Assembly (NCBI RefSeq): GCF_014699055.1
Contig: NZ_JACXAC010000009.1
Span: forward strand, 1 to 64,000
Direction: 5' to 3'
DNA length: 64,000 nucleotides
DNA from: Hymenobacter armeniacus
GTDB lineage: Bacteria > Bacteroidota > Bacteroidia > Cytophagales > Hymenobacteraceae
Position numbers and translations under genes: made by a program. The notes beneath the pieces are model-generated. The model was not told the origin of the DNA, ran no database searches, and saw only the letters and a list, made by a program, of their open reading frames with translations. This document shows positions 1-9,194 of the stretch, piece after piece. The first letter of the stretch is position 1, and each line of letters starts with the position of its first letter.

Positions 1-2652
1 CCCGGGAGCACCCGTCGCGCCGGGCGCTGCGCCGGCACCACCGGGGCGCTGGCCACCGGCCGGGCGGCCGCCGCCACCGCCGGGAGCACCGCCGCCAGCC
101 CCACCGGCGCCGCCGGCATCAATGCCACCGCCACCGCCGCCTTCGCCTTCGCTCTTCAGGTCGTCGTTGTTGATGCTCTTCGAGCGGCGCGGGGGCGTGG
201 CCGTGAGCTTGCCGATGCGGTAGCTGAAGTTGACGCGGAAGCCCAGAATATGCGAGGTGTTGGCGCTGGCCTGGTCGATGAGCGGCGACACCACCGTGTT
301 GCGCACCGTGATGGTAGGGGTGAAAACGTTGTCAACGCCAAAGCCGATGCTGCCGCGCTTCTCGGCAAAGTCGCGCTTCACCCCCACGGTGTAGAAGCCC
401 TGGCCCGACTGGTTGCCCTGCAGCTGCACCTGCCGGCCGCGGAAGCCGCCAAACGCCTGCACGCCCCAGACCGGGGTGATGTTGTAGGAGCCGCCCACCC
501 GGCCGCCGATTACAAAGCCCTCGTTGGAGGAGGCGAAGTTGCGGTCGGGCACGTTGTTGGTGAGGGTGGTGTAGTAGAAGTCGGCGCCGCCGTTCAGGGT
601 AAGCTTGCCGTTGTTGATGTTGGCGAAGATGCTGCCGCCGTAGGCATTCTGCTGGCCGATGTTGGCGTAGCTGGTCGACACCGTATCAATGCCGCGCACC
701 GTGCGCAGGGCCTCAATGGAGCCGGTGGTGTTGCGCACAAACGTGCTGAAGTTCAGGTTCAGGCGCTTGTAGAAGGTGCTGTAGCCCAACTCGTAGTTGT
801 TGGTGTATTCGGGCGAGAGGTAGGGGTTGCCCTGGCTCACGTTTTTGGGGTTCTGCGCGTTCACGTTGGGGTTCAGGAACTGCAGCGAGGGGCGCTGAAT
901 GCGGCGGTTGTACGCCAGCTTTAGCACGTTGCCGTTCGAGAGCTTGCGCGAGAGGTTCACGCTGGGCACCAGCACGCCGTAGTCGGGAATGTTGGCCGCT
1001 TCGGAGCGGGCAAAATTGGCCTGAATGGTGGTGTATTCGTAGCGCACACCGGGCTTCAGGGTGAAGCCTTTGGGCAGGCCCAGGGTGTAGGCCGCGTAGC
1101 CGGCCGTCACGTTCTGGCGGTAAGTAAACACGTTGCTGGCCGAGGTGAGGCCCACCGTCGGCAGCACTTCGCCCCCGGCGCCGTAGGACGTGGTGGCATA
1201 GTCCGAATTCACCCGCCGCAGAATGTTCTTGGCGCCCACTTCCAAAATCTGGGTCTTGCTGATGGGGTTCTGGTAATCAAACTGAACCGTGTATTCTTCG
1301 TTGTAGCTGGGGTTCTCGTTTTCGATGCGCGCCGGGCCGGGCTGCGTCGAGCCCAGAATGGTGTTCGTGAAGTTGTTGGTGCGGTCGTTGCGGCTGAACA
1401 GCGTCAGAATGCTGAACTCGTGCTGCGGCTTCTCGAAGCTGTGCGTATAGGTCAGGCTGGCGTCCACCGTGCCCGAGTTGTCTTTCGAGTAGGTGTCGCG
1501 CAGGTCGCTGCTGAGCGGCGTGCCGCCGGCCAGCGTGCCAGCGTAGGTGTTGCGCAGCAGCCCGTCCTGATAGTTGCTGCCGCTACGCGTGCCATACGAA
1601 ATAGAGGCCTGCAGCGAGTTGAACTTGTTGATGTCGTAGTCCCAGCCCAGCTGGTAGCGGCCAAAAATGCCCTGGTTGCGGGTATCGGCACTTTGCACGG
1701 TGGTGGTGGCCGCGCCGGTGGCCAGGCTGCGCGTCACCTGCGTGTTGGTGAACTCGCCCGGGGTGTTGTATTGCGAGCGGCCGAAACCGCCCAGCGAAAA
1801 GCCCATTTTGCCGGTGCGCAGGCTGCCTTGCAGGCCCAGGTTGGTGCTGCGCAGGCCCGCGCTCAGGTTCACGCCGAGGGTGGCGCCGCGCAGGTCGTTG
1901 GTCTTGGTGACGATGTTGATGATGCCGCCGGAGCCTTCGGCGTCGTACTTGGCCGAAGGCGAGGTGATGACCTCCACGGTTTTAATCTGCTCGGCCGGAA
2001 TCTGTTTCAGGGCGTCGGCAATGCTGCTGGCCGCAATGGTGGAGGGCTTGTTATTAATAAGCACCCGAATGCTGGAGCTGCCGCGCAGGCTCACGTTGCC
2101 GTCGAGGTCCACGCTCAGCATGGGTACGCGCTTGAGCACGTCGGTGGCGTCGCCGCCGCGGGTGGTCTGGTCGTTTTCGGCGTTGTACACCGTGCGGTCC
2201 ACGCGCTCCTCAATTAGGGCTTTTTGGCCCGTCACCACCACTTCGCCCAGCTTTTGGGCCGACACGGCCAGCTTCACCGTGCCCAACTCGGTGGCATTGC
2301 CGGCCGTTACCACCACGCCCGGCCGCTCCTCGTTTTTGTAGCCCACAAAGCTCACCTGCACCGTGTAGGTGCCGGCCGGAATGCCGGGCAGCACAAACCG
2401 GCCGTCGTCGCCGCACACGCCCCCGTTCACCGGGTTGCCCGCGGCATCCAGCACCGCCACCGAGGCGTAGGAAACCGGTTTGCCGGTGGCGGCATCGGTC
2501 ACGGTGCCGGACACGCGGCCCGCCGCCGCGCGGGGAGCGGCGGCAGCAGGAGCGGGGCGGGCCCCGCCAGGAGTTTGTTGGCCCGAGGCCAAGTGAGCGG
2601 TGCCCAGCAGGGCGGAAAGCAGAACGGCGGTGGCCGGTATAGTTCGTTTCAT
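1..2652 (-). CDS. TonB-dependent outer-membrane receptor, partial at C-terminus
   Basis: The frame opens at an ATG whose first base is 2652 and stays open to the left edge, so 884 codons are visible and the stop is missing. Residues 1 to about 25 form a signal peptide (MKRTIPATAVLLSALLG). Residues about 45-125 are a carboxypeptidase-regulatory-like sandwich with the SFVGYKNEE hallmark. Residues about 130-230 form the plug, with VSLRGSSSIRVLINN and GSGGIINIVTK. The rest, to about residue 830, is a barrel rich in alternating aromatic and polar residues. This is the layout of the outer-membrane beta-barrel family (OMP_b-brl_3-like), which is distinct from SusC. Oddly, after about residue 835 the chain becomes a Gly/Ala/Pro-rich tail that reaches the window edge. 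The substrate is unknown. The neighbour dxs is divergent and functionally unrelated, so it gives no hint. Confidence 0.9.
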   Translation of the reverse strand, partial: MKRTIPATAVLLSALLGTAHLASGQQTPGGARPAPAAAAPRAAAGRVSGTVTDAATGKPVSYASVAVLDAAGNPVNGGVCGDDGRFVLPGIPAGTYTVQVSFVGYKNEERPGVVVTAGNATELGTVKLAVSAQKLGEVVVTGQKALIEERVDRTVYNAENDQTTRGGDATDVLKRVPMLSVDLDGNVSLRGSSSIRVLINNKPSTIAASSIADALKQIPAEQIKTVEVITSPSAKYDAEGSGGIINIVTKTNDLRGATLGVNLSAGLRSTNLGLQGSLRTGKMGFSLGGFGRSQYNTPGEFTNTQVTRSLATGAATTTVQSADTRNQGIFGRYQLGWDYDINKFNSLQASISYGTRSGSNYQDGLLRNTYAGTLAGGTPLSSDLRDTYSKDNSGTVDASLTYTHSFEKPQHEFSILTLFSRNDRTNNFTNTILGSTQPGPARIENENPSYNEEYTVQFDYQNPISKTQILEVGAKNILRRVNSDYATTSYGAGGEVLPTVGLTSASNVFTYRQNVTAGYAAYTLGLPKGFTLKPGVRYEYTTIQANFARSEAANIPDYGVLVPSVNLSRKLSNGNVLKLAYNRRIQRPSLQFLNPNVNAQNPKNVSQGNPYLSPEYTNNYELGYSTFYKRLNLNFSTFVRNTTGSIEALRTVRGIDTVSTSYANIGQQNAYGGSIFANINNGKLTLNGGADFYYTTLTNNVPDRNFASSNEGFVIGGRVGGSYNITPVWGVQAFGGFRGRQVQLQGNQSGQGFYTVGVKRDFAEKRGSIGFGVDNVFTPTITVRNTVVSPLIDQASANTSHILGFRVNFSYRIGKLTATPPRRSKSINNDDLKSEGEGGGGGGIDAGGAGGAGGGAPGGGGGRPAGGQRPGGAGAAPGATGAPG

Positions 2653-2958
2653 ACAGTGCATAACGGCCAAAGTGCCGTCGCGGGGGCCGGAGGTTGCATC
2701 CAGCGTCTTTATTTTAGGGTTTATGGCAGCGTAACAGCGAAGCGGCCCAATCGGCTTGCCGATACGCAAAGGTCCGCTCGAAAGCCAGCCGGGCCGGCAA
2801 AAACTAGATTATCAACGCCCAAACCCCGACCAAGGCCCCGATTCTGCCGCTCCCGAACAACCGCTCTTCGTCCGCCGTCGTACCTTTGTGCCGGCCCCAT
2901 AATCTTTTAGCGGGTCAGGCGGTTAACCCTCCGTCACCATCCCACCACGCCTGCCCCG
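2653..2958. other. Divergent intergenic region between receptor gene and dxs
   Basis: These 306 bases separate two divergent genes and hold no convincing ORF. The only clear element is a TAnnTTTG box at 2881-2888 facing dxs. For the receptor gene on the minus strand I see no clear -7 box. The stretch is slightly richer in A and T around 2700-2780. Confidence 0.6.
2881..2888 (+). promoter_or_regulatory. Candidate -7 box of the dxs promoter
   Basis: TACCTTTG matches the Bacteroidota primary-sigma -7 consensus TAnnTTTG at every fixed position. It lies 70 bases before the dxs ATG. No clear TTG-type -33 box is visible upstream, so only half of the promoter is supported. Confidence 0.45.
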
Positions 2959-4902
2959 ATGATAGTTGAACCCGGCCCGCTGCTAGCGGCGATTGATTCG
3001 CCCGACGACCTCAAAAAGCTTGCTCCCGAACAGTTAGTCCAGCTCAGTACCGAGCTGCGCGAGTTCATCATCGACTCGGTGAGCATCTACGGCGGGCATT
3101 TCGGCGCCTCGCTGGGCGTGGTTGAGCTGAGCGTGGCCCTGCACTATGTCTTCAACACGCCCTACGACCAGCTGGTGTGGGACGTGGGCCACCAGGCTTA
3201 CGGCCACAAAATCCTCACCGGCCGCCGCGACCGGTTCCCGACCAACCGCCGCTACCACGGCATGTCGGGCTTCCCCAAGCGCAGCGAAAGTGAGTACGAC
3301 GCCTTTGGCGTGGGCCACAGCAGCACCAGCATCGGGGCGGCACTGGGCATGGCCGTGGCGTCGGACTACAAGGGCGAGAAGGACCGGCAGCACATCGCCG
3401 TAATCGGCGACGGCGCCATGACGGCCGGCATGGCCTTCGAGGCCCTCAACCACGCCGGCGTGGCCAATTCCAACCTGCTGGTTATCCTGAACGACAACTG
3501 CATGAGCATCGACCCCAACGTGGGCGCGCTCAAGGAATACCTCACCGACATCACCACCTCCCGCACCTACAACAAGGTGCGCGACGAACTCTGGAACGTA
3601 CTGGGCAAGCTCTCGAAGTTTGGCCCCAACCCCCAGCAGATTGCCCGCAAAGTAGAGGCCGCCATGAAGGCTACTCTGCTCAAGCAGAGCAACCTGTTCG
3701 AGGCGCTGAAATTCCGCTACTTCGGCCCCGTGGATGGGCACGACGTGCAGCACCTCGTCACCATTCTCAACGACCTGAAAAGCATTCCCGGCCCCAAGCT
3801 GCTGCACTGCGTGACGGTGAAAGGCAAGGGCTACGCGCTGGCCGAAAAGGACCAGACGCTGTGGCACGCCCCGGGCTTGTTCGACAAAATCACGGGCGAG
3901 ATTTACAAGAAAACACCCGAGAAGCCGCAGCCGCCTAAGTACCAAGACGTGTTCGGCCACACCATGGTGGAGTTGGCCGAGGCCAACGATAAGGTGATGG
4001 GCGTCACGCCGGCCATGCCGTCGGGCTCGTCGTTGAACATCATGATGGAAGCCATGCCCGACCGCGCCTTCGACGTGGGCATTGCCGAGCAGCACGCCGT
4101 CACGTTCTCGGCCGGCCTGGCCACGCAGGGCCTGATTCCGTTTTGCAACATCTACTCCTCGTTTATGCAGCGGGGCTATGACCAGGTGGTGCACGACGTG
4201 GCCCTGCAAAACCTGCACGTGGTGTTTTGCCTCGACCGCGCCGGTTTTGCCGGGGCCGACGGCCCCACCCACCACGGCTGCTACGACCTGGCCTACATGC
4301 GCTGCATCCCCAACATCGTGGTGTCGGCCCCGATGAACGAGCAGGAGTTGCGCAACCTGATGTACACCGCCACCCTGCCCGAAAACGCCGGCCCTTTCAG
4401 CATCCGCTACCCGCGCGGCGAGGGCGTGATGCCCGAATGGCGCACGCCGCTGCAGCGCGTGGCCATCGGCACGGGCCGCGTGGTGCGCGAGGGCGAAGAG
4501 GGCGGCGTGGCCATCCTCAGCATCGGCCACATCGGCAATTATGCCGTGAAAGCCACCGAAACGCTGCTGGCCGAAGGCCTCGACGCGGGCCACTACGACA
4601 TGCGCTTCTGCAAGCCGCTGGACGAGGAAATGTTGCGCGACATTGCCCGCCGCTACCGCGCCATCGTAACCGTGGAAGACGGCTGCCTGCCCGGCGGCTT
4701 CGGCTCGGCCGTGCTGGAGTTCCTCACCGACCACGGCTTCCACCTGCCGGTGCGCCGCCTCGGCATCCCCGACCGCGTGGTGGAGCACGGCACCCAAGAC
4801 GAGCTATACAAAGAGTGCGGTTTCGATGCGGCCGGCATCGCCGCCGCCGTGCGCGAGCTGAGCGCGAAGGTGAGGAATCAAGTGCTGCAAACGTTGGTTT
4901 AA
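2959..4902 (+). CDS. dxs: 1-deoxy-D-xylulose-5-phosphate synthase
   Basis: A 647-residue cytoplasmic thiamine-diphosphate enzyme that condenses pyruvate and glyceraldehyde 3-phosphate to 1-deoxy-D-xylulose 5-phosphate. This is the first step of the MEP isoprenoid pathway. The length is normal for the family (about 620-640). Visible landmarks are the N-terminal YGGHFGASLG segment, GHSSTSIGAALG near residue 118, the ThDP/Mg motif running from GDGAMT (about 150) to NDN (about 178), the catalytic-Glu segment GIAEQHAVTF near 375, and DRAGFAGADGPTHHG in the pyrimidine-binding domain. The gene appears monocistronic: it diverges from the receptor gene and is followed by a lipoprotein gene after 90 bases. 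A long antisense frame inside it is a codon-usage shadow. Confidence 0.97.
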   Translation: MIVEPGPLLAAIDSPDDLKKLAPEQLVQLSTELREFIIDSVSIYGGHFGASLGVVELSVALHYVFNTPYDQLVWDVGHQAYGHKILTGRRDRFPTNRRYHGMSGFPKRSESEYDAFGVGHSSTSIGAALGMAVASDYKGEKDRQHIAVIGDGAMTAGMAFEALNHAGVANSNLLVILNDNCMSIDPNVGALKEYLTDITTSRTYNKVRDELWNVLGKLSKFGPNPQQIARKVEAAMKATLLKQSNLFEALKFRYFGPVDGHDVQHLVTILNDLKSIPGPKLLHCVTVKGKGYALAEKDQTLWHAPGLFDKITGEIYKKTPEKPQPPKYQDVFGHTMVELAEANDKVMGVTPAMPSGSSLNIMMEAMPDRAFDVGIAEQHAVTFSAGLATQGLIPFCNIYSSFMQRGYDQVVHDVALQNLHVVFCLDRAGFAGADGPTHHGCYDLAYMRCIPNIVVSAPMNEQELRNLMYTATLPENAGPFSIRYPRGEGVMPEWRTPLQRVAIGTGRVVREGEEGGVAILSIGHIGNYAVKATETLLAEGLDAGHYDMRFCKPLDEEMLRDIARRYRAIVTVEDGCLPGGFGSAVLEFLTDHGFHLPVRRLGIPDRVVEHGTQDELYKECGFDAAGIAAAVRELSAKVRNQVLQTLV

Positions 4903-4992
4903 ACAGCGGCAGGGCTGTTCCGTTCTTTCGGGCCCTACCGTTGGCGTCATGCCTGCACTGCTGTAATCATCCTTCCGCAATTAGTTAGCTTT

Positions 4993-5430
4993 ATGCGCAT
5001 TATCACCCTTTTCGCCCCGGCGTTGCTGCTTGGCACCCTGGCCACCAGCTGCAGCGAAGACAAGCCGACGCCGACACCGAGCCCGGTAGAATCTTCCATC
5101 AAGGTGTCGGTTTCCGAAGCCGGGGCCCCGCCCTACGAACTCAAAGAAGCCCGCGTTATCAACGGTTCCTACCAAACCGGCGCACCGCATCTGAGCTTCT
5201 CCGGCAAGCTCACCAGCGGCAAAACCCTGACGCTGTTCTTCACGAAAGGCACGGCCACGGCCCCTAACACGACCAACGCCCTCGACAGCACTCTCGAAGG
5301 CGAATCTGGCACCAACGCCACCGGAACGACGACCTATGACACGAAAACCCGGATTGTCAATGGCCAATTCCGCACCACGTTCACCGGTGTGGGAGAAGTG
5401 ACGGGCTCTTTCGCTGAGATTCAGCTGTAG
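4993..5430 (+). CDS. Small predicted lipoprotein, function unknown
   Basis: A 145-residue protein with a lipoprotein signal: MRIITLFAPALLLGTLATSC, with Cys20 as the expected lipidation site in LATSC. A short Pro/Thr linker (KPTPTPSPVES) follows, then a beta-rich domain of roughly 110 residues with Thr-rich alternating strands ending GEVTGSFAEIQL. The C-terminal part resembles small Bacteroidota lipoproteins that form lipocalin-like or beta-sandwich folds, but I do not recognise a named family. It sits alone between dxs and the aldo/keto reductase and is closed by a strong hairpin terminator, so it is probably a single-gene unit. No function can be inferred from context. Confidence 0.75.
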   Translation: MRIITLFAPALLLGTLATSCSEDKPTPTPSPVESSIKVSVSEAGAPPYELKEARVINGSYQTGAPHLSFSGKLTSGKTLTLFFTKGTATAPNTTNALDSTLEGESGTNATGTTTYDTKTRIVNGQFRTTFTGVGEVTGSFAEIQL

Positions 5431-5453
5431 CAATCCTTCGTCAAGACTCTGGC

Positions 5454-5503
5454 AAGCCGAAAGCGCCCCCTGTAGCTGTGGTTACAGGGGGCGCTTTCGG
5501 CTT
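5454..5503. terminator. Long perfect hairpin, intrinsic terminator
   Basis: A perfect 21-bp inverted repeat (arms 5454-5474 and 5483-5503) with an 8-base loop, starting 24 bases after the lipoprotein stop codon. The stem is GC-rich at the centre (AAGCGCCCCCTGTA). It ends in short A and T runs rather than a long T tract, so it may work in both directions. Confidence 0.75.
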
Positions 5504-5640
5504 GTGCGCGGCGAGCGACGGCCTGTTTTGAAAGTGCCCTTGCGATTAGTATAAAACATTTGCCAGCCCGGGCCGTCTTCCTACGGGCCTGCGGCGCGGG
5601 GCGTGCCCGGCCGCACCTCACTTGTAATGTTTTAACTCTT

Positions 5641-6507
5641 ATGTCTGATACCAGCACCTCCACCTATAATCCCACTTTCGCCCTCGGCGGCGACCTCACC
5701 GTGAACCGCCTGGGCTACGGCGCCATGCGCATCACCGGCGACGGCATTTGGGGCCCGCCGCGCGACCACGCCGAGTCCATCCGCGTGCTGCGGCGCGCCG
5801 TGGAACTCGGCGTCAACTTCATCGACACGGCCGACAGCTACGGGCCCAATGTGTCGGAAGAGCTGATTGCCGAAGCCCTGCACCCCTACCCGGCCGGCCT
5901 CGTCATCGGCACCAAGGGTGGGCTGCTGCGCACCGGTCCCAACGAGTGGCCCATCGACGCCAGCCCCAAGCACCTGGAAGATGCCCTGCACGGCAGCCTC
6001 AAGCGCCTGCGCGTGGAGCAGATTGACTTGTACCAGCTGCACCGCGTCGACCCGAACGTGCCGTTTGAGCAAACGCTGGAATTTCTGCAAAAAGCCCAGC
6101 AGCAGGGAATCATCAAGCACATCGGGCTGTCGGAAGTCTCGGTGGAACAGATTAAAAAAGCCCAGGAATTTGTGAAAGTCGTGTCAGTGCAAAACATGTA
6201 CAGCGTCGACAACCGCAAGTGGGAGGCCGAGCTTGCCTACACCCGCGAGCAAGGCATGGCTTTCATTCCGTGGTACCCGCTGGCCGGCGGCAATCAGCAG
6301 GCCCTGGCCGCCCTGGGCCAGCTGGCCGACAAGCACGGCGCCACGCCCCAGCAAATCGCCTTGAGCTGGCTGCTGCACCACTCGCCCAACATCCTGCTCA
6401 TTCCGGGCACGTCGAAGGTGAAGCATCTCGAAGAGAACATGAAAACCGCCGACATCCGCCTCACGGCCGACGACTTGGCTGCGCTGGACGCCATCGGCGG
6501 GCGCTAA
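5641..6507 (+). CDS. Aldo/keto reductase
   Basis: A 288-residue NAD(P)H-dependent oxidoreductase of the aldo/keto reductase superfamily, a cytoplasmic TIM barrel reducing aldehydes or ketones. The catalytic tetrad is visible: Asp62 and Tyr67 in NFIDTADSYGPN, Lys92 in IGTKGG and His134 in YQLHRVD. The C-terminal nucleotide-binding segment IPGTSKVKHLEENMK is also typical. The ATG at 5641 (MSDTSTSTYN) is chosen because the 27 residues of the longer frame from 5560 are Arg/Ala-rich and unlike the family. The sequence resembles the YdbC/YajO-like oxidoreductases, but the substrate cannot be told. The gene is isolated between two hairpin terminators. Confidence 0.93.
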   Translation: MSDTSTSTYNPTFALGGDLTVNRLGYGAMRITGDGIWGPPRDHAESIRVLRRAVELGVNFIDTADSYGPNVSEELIAEALHPYPAGLVIGTKGGLLRTGPNEWPIDASPKHLEDALHGSLKRLRVEQIDLYQLHRVDPNVPFEQTLEFLQKAQQQGIIKHIGLSEVSVEQIKKAQEFVKVVSVQNMYSVDNRKWEAELAYTREQGMAFIPWYPLAGGNQQALAALGQLADKHGATPQQIALSWLLHHSPNILLIPGTSKVKHLEENMKTADIRLTADDLAALDAIGGR

Positions 6508-6536
6508 ACCCTCGGTACAGTTTCCTTCTGAAGGAC

Positions 6537-6572
6537 AAAAAGGCCCCGCAACACATGTTGCGGGGCCTTTTT
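6537..6572. terminator. Intrinsic terminator after aldo/keto reductase gene
   Basis: A perfect 16-bp stem (6537-6552 with 6557-6572) and a 4-base ACAT loop. The core is GGCCCCGCAAC, flanked by five A on one side and five T on the other: a classic rho-independent terminator that can act in both directions. Confidence 0.85.
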
Positions 6573-6900
6573 CTTGTAGTGGTTACCCCGCGGCAGCGAG
6601 CCGCCAGCGGACAAACCTTACCAGCCGCACGCCAGCCTAAGGCAGCCGCTACCACGGGTTCAGCCATGAATTCACATGCTGATATACTTACGGTGTTAAT
6701 ATGAATAAATGCAGAAAATAATCAAATAATTTAACCGATTATTTAAATCGTTTTAACAAAATAGTTATACTAAATGCTATTATAATTGCCTTTATTCGGC
6801 CAGAAAAAGTAATGAAGTGCAATTATATACGCTTGGCTGTAATTTTGCGTTATCTTCGGGTTGATTGCATTAAACAGCTACCGTTTAAACAAACTTTATC
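6573..6900. other. AT-rich leader region of the T9SS Ig-repeat gene
   Basis: From about 6690 to 6900 the composition switches from GC-rich to strongly AT-rich. It contains an imperfect palindrome at about 6731-6757 (CGATT...AATCG around ATTTA) and a TAnnTTTG box at 6840-6847. No ORF or RNA gene is recognisable here. It is probably the regulatory region of the gene starting at 6901. Confidence 0.55.
6840..6847 (+). promoter_or_regulatory. Candidate -7 box for the T9SS Ig-repeat gene
   Basis: TAATTTTG fits TAnnTTTG at all fixed positions, 53 bases before the ATG at 6901 and inside an AT-rich island. The -33 partner is not obvious. Confidence 0.5.
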
Positions 6901-9135
6901 ATGAAAAAACTATTTACCCTGCTGGGCAGCTTAGCCCTGCTGCTGGCGTCTGTTCCGGGGTTTGCGCAGTGCTCGAACCAGATTGCCATTCGCTACTATG
7001 ACAACGGCACGCTGGTGAACACCAGCGTGACCAACAAAGGCCAGAGCGGCTACACCGGCGCGGTGTGCCCCACGGCTGGTGCCCAATACTCGTTCAGCGG
7101 CAGCTCTACTTCGAGTTCGCTCATGACGTGGTCGCGGGTGATTGACCAGGGCGTGGTGAACGACCCCGCCGACGACGTGGTGGAAGACCTGTCCAGCGCC
7201 ATTGTGCCAACCAGCTCGACCGCTACGCCCAACGAGCTTGCGCTGGCTACGTCGTTTACCACGGCCACCATTTTCCGTTTAAAATCGGACGCGGGCAAGG
7301 GCAGCGTGCCCGGCAACTCGTGCAATAACAACACCGTGTCGTACGTCTACCTCACGCTCACGCCCACGCTGTCGCTGGCCTCGTCGGGCACCAGCGCCGT
7401 GTCGGGCGTGTGCTCGGGCAGCAGCGTCACGCTCACAGCCTCGGGCCTACTGAGTGGCGCCTACACCTGGCGCGCCAACGGCGTGGTGATTCCGAACCAG
7501 AACGGCTCGACCCTGACCGTGGCCCCCACCGCCACCACCACCTACACGGTGGAAGCCACCACCTCCTGCGGCGTAAGCTCGCAGCAGGTCACCATTCCGG
7601 TGAAAGACGTGCTGGTGGCGCCCGCCGCCCCGGTGGTGTGCGCCAACCAGTCGACCACGCTCACGGCTACTTACAGCGGCACCAGCGCCACCTACCAGTG
7701 GTTTGAGAAAGGCCAGGGCACGGTGCTGGCCACCACCAGCGCCCTCACGGTGGCCCCGGCCGCTACCACCACCTACCAGGTGGTGGCCACCACTTCCGAC
7801 TGCAGCACCATCACCAAAGAAGTGACGGTGAGCGTGGGCGTTTCGGCGGTGGCCGTGTCGCCGGCCGCCGCCACCATTTGTGCGGGCAGCCCCATTGCCC
7901 TCACGGCGCTGTCGGACAACCCCGGCGCTACCTACGCGTGGTCGCCGGCCACGGGCCTGAGCTCCACCAGCGGGGCCACTGTGACGGCCACGCCCACGGG
8001 CACCACCACCTACACGGTCACGGCCACTTCGCCCTGCGGCGCCGTGGCCACGCAGCAAATAGTGGTGAGCATTGCCGCCGCGCCCACGTATGCCGTCACG
8101 CCGAGTTCGGCCGCCGTGTGCGCCGGCGACGCGGCCACCCTCACCGCCAGCTCGGGCATCACCAACACCACCTACAAGTGGTACCGCACCACCGACCTGG
8201 GCAGCATTTTGTCGACGTCGGCCACCTTCGCGCCTACGCCCGCAGCCAATACCATCTACCGCGTCATCACGACCACGCCCTGCGGCACCAACAGCCAGGA
8301 CGTGGGCGTGAGCGTGAGCGCCAAGCCCACCGTGACCGTGGCGCCCACTTCGACCACTGCCGACCCCGGCACGCCCACCACGCTCACCGCCACCGGTGGC
8401 AGCACGTATTCCTGGACAGCCACCGCCGGCGGCACGACCACCAACCTGGCCGATACCACGCCGACCATCACCGTGAGCCCGTCCGTCACGACGACTTACA
8501 CCGTGACGGGGGCCAACGCCGCCGGCTGCTTCACCACTGCGCAAGCCACCATCTCGGTGACGCCGCTGCCGGTGGAGCTGGTGAGCTTCGCCGCGGCCTG
8601 GGCCGAGAAAACGCCCCGCCTGAGCTGGGTAACGGCTTCGGAGAAGCACAACGCCTACTTCGCCGTGGAGCGCAGCACCGACGGCCAGCGTTTTGCCGAA
8701 GTGGGCCAGCGCGAAGGCGCCGGCACGTCGGCGGCCCGCACCGAGTACGAGTTCCTGGACGTGAGCTTCCGGGCCTCGGCCAGCGGCCAGGTATACTACC
8801 GCCTGCGCCAGGTAGACACCAACGGCGAGCACAGCTACTCGCCCGTGCAAACCCTGCAAACCACCAAGGCCGCAGCCGTATTCGAGGCCACGGTGTTCCC
8901 CAACCCCTACGAGGGCGGCGAAGCCACCGTGGAGCTGACCACCCACCAAGACGCCCCCGTGACGTTCACGGTGCAGAACATGCTGGGCCAAACCGTGCTG
9001 ACCGGCACGGTCCCGGCGCAGCCCGGCACGCAGCGCATTGCCCTGCCGCGGGCCGCGGCCCTGCCCGTGGGCGTGTACTACCTCAACGTGCGCCAGGGCA
9101 ATGCCCGGCAAGTGCTGCGAATGAGCCGCCGCTAG
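6901..9135 (+). CDS. T9SS-exported protein with tandem Ig-like repeats
   Basis: A 744-residue secreted or surface protein. Residues 1-22 are a signal peptide (MKKLFTLLGSLALLLASVPGFA). After an N-terminal region of about 130 residues come about five Ig-like/PKD-like repeats of roughly 80 residues (about 156-555). Each has a Cys early (VCSGSSVTLTASG, ICAGSPIALTA, VCAGDAATLTAS), a central aromatic strand and TTTYTVxATTxCG. Residues 555-655 are a fibronectin-like module beginning PVELVSFAA and containing WVTASEKHNAYFAVERS. The end (about 665-744) is a T9SS type-A sorting domain with VFPNPYEGG and PVGVYYLNVRQG. Such proteins are usually adhesins or large surface scaffolds; the ligand is unknown. 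The gene is monocistronic, with its own AT-rich promoter and terminator. Confidence 0.88.
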   Translation: MKKLFTLLGSLALLLASVPGFAQCSNQIAIRYYDNGTLVNTSVTNKGQSGYTGAVCPTAGAQYSFSGSSTSSSLMTWSRVIDQGVVNDPADDVVEDLSSAIVPTSSTATPNELALATSFTTATIFRLKSDAGKGSVPGNSCNNNTVSYVYLTLTPTLSLASSGTSAVSGVCSGSSVTLTASGLLSGAYTWRANGVVIPNQNGSTLTVAPTATTTYTVEATTSCGVSSQQVTIPVKDVLVAPAAPVVCANQSTTLTATYSGTSATYQWFEKGQGTVLATTSALTVAPAATTTYQVVATTSDCSTITKEVTVSVGVSAVAVSPAAATICAGSPIALTALSDNPGATYAWSPATGLSSTSGATVTATPTGTTTYTVTATSPCGAVATQQIVVSIAAAPTYAVTPSSAAVCAGDAATLTASSGITNTTYKWYRTTDLGSILSTSATFAPTPAANTIYRVITTTPCGTNSQDVGVSVSAKPTVTVAPTSTTADPGTPTTLTATGGSTYSWTATAGGTTTNLADTTPTITVSPSVTTTYTVTGANAAGCFTTAQATISVTPLPVELVSFAAAWAEKTPRLSWVTASEKHNAYFAVERSTDGQRFAEVGQREGAGTSAARTEYEFLDVSFRASASGQVYYRLRQVDTNGEHSYSPVQTLQTTKAAAVFEATVFPNPYEGGEATVELTTHQDAPVTFTVQNMLGQTVLTGTVPAQPGTQRIALPRAAALPVGVYYLNVRQGNARQVLRMSRR

Positions 9136-9152
9136 GCCGTCAGCAGCGCCGA

Positions 9153-9194
9153 AACAAAAAAGACCAGGGCCCGGTGGCCCTGGTCTTTTTTGTT
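9153..9194. terminator. Intrinsic terminator after the T9SS Ig-repeat gene
   Basis: A perfect 19-bp stem (9153-9171 and 9176-9194) with a CGGT loop, GACCAGGGCC core and flanking A6/T6 runs. It lies 17 bases after the stop codon and is a textbook rho-independent terminator, symmetrical enough to work both ways. Confidence 0.88.

Noticed and set aside
3034..4797. Long open frame antisense to dxs (587 codons)
   Set aside because: His/Val/Gly-rich translation typical of the reverse complement of GC-rich coding DNA. It shows no domain and overlaps an unmistakable dxs gene.
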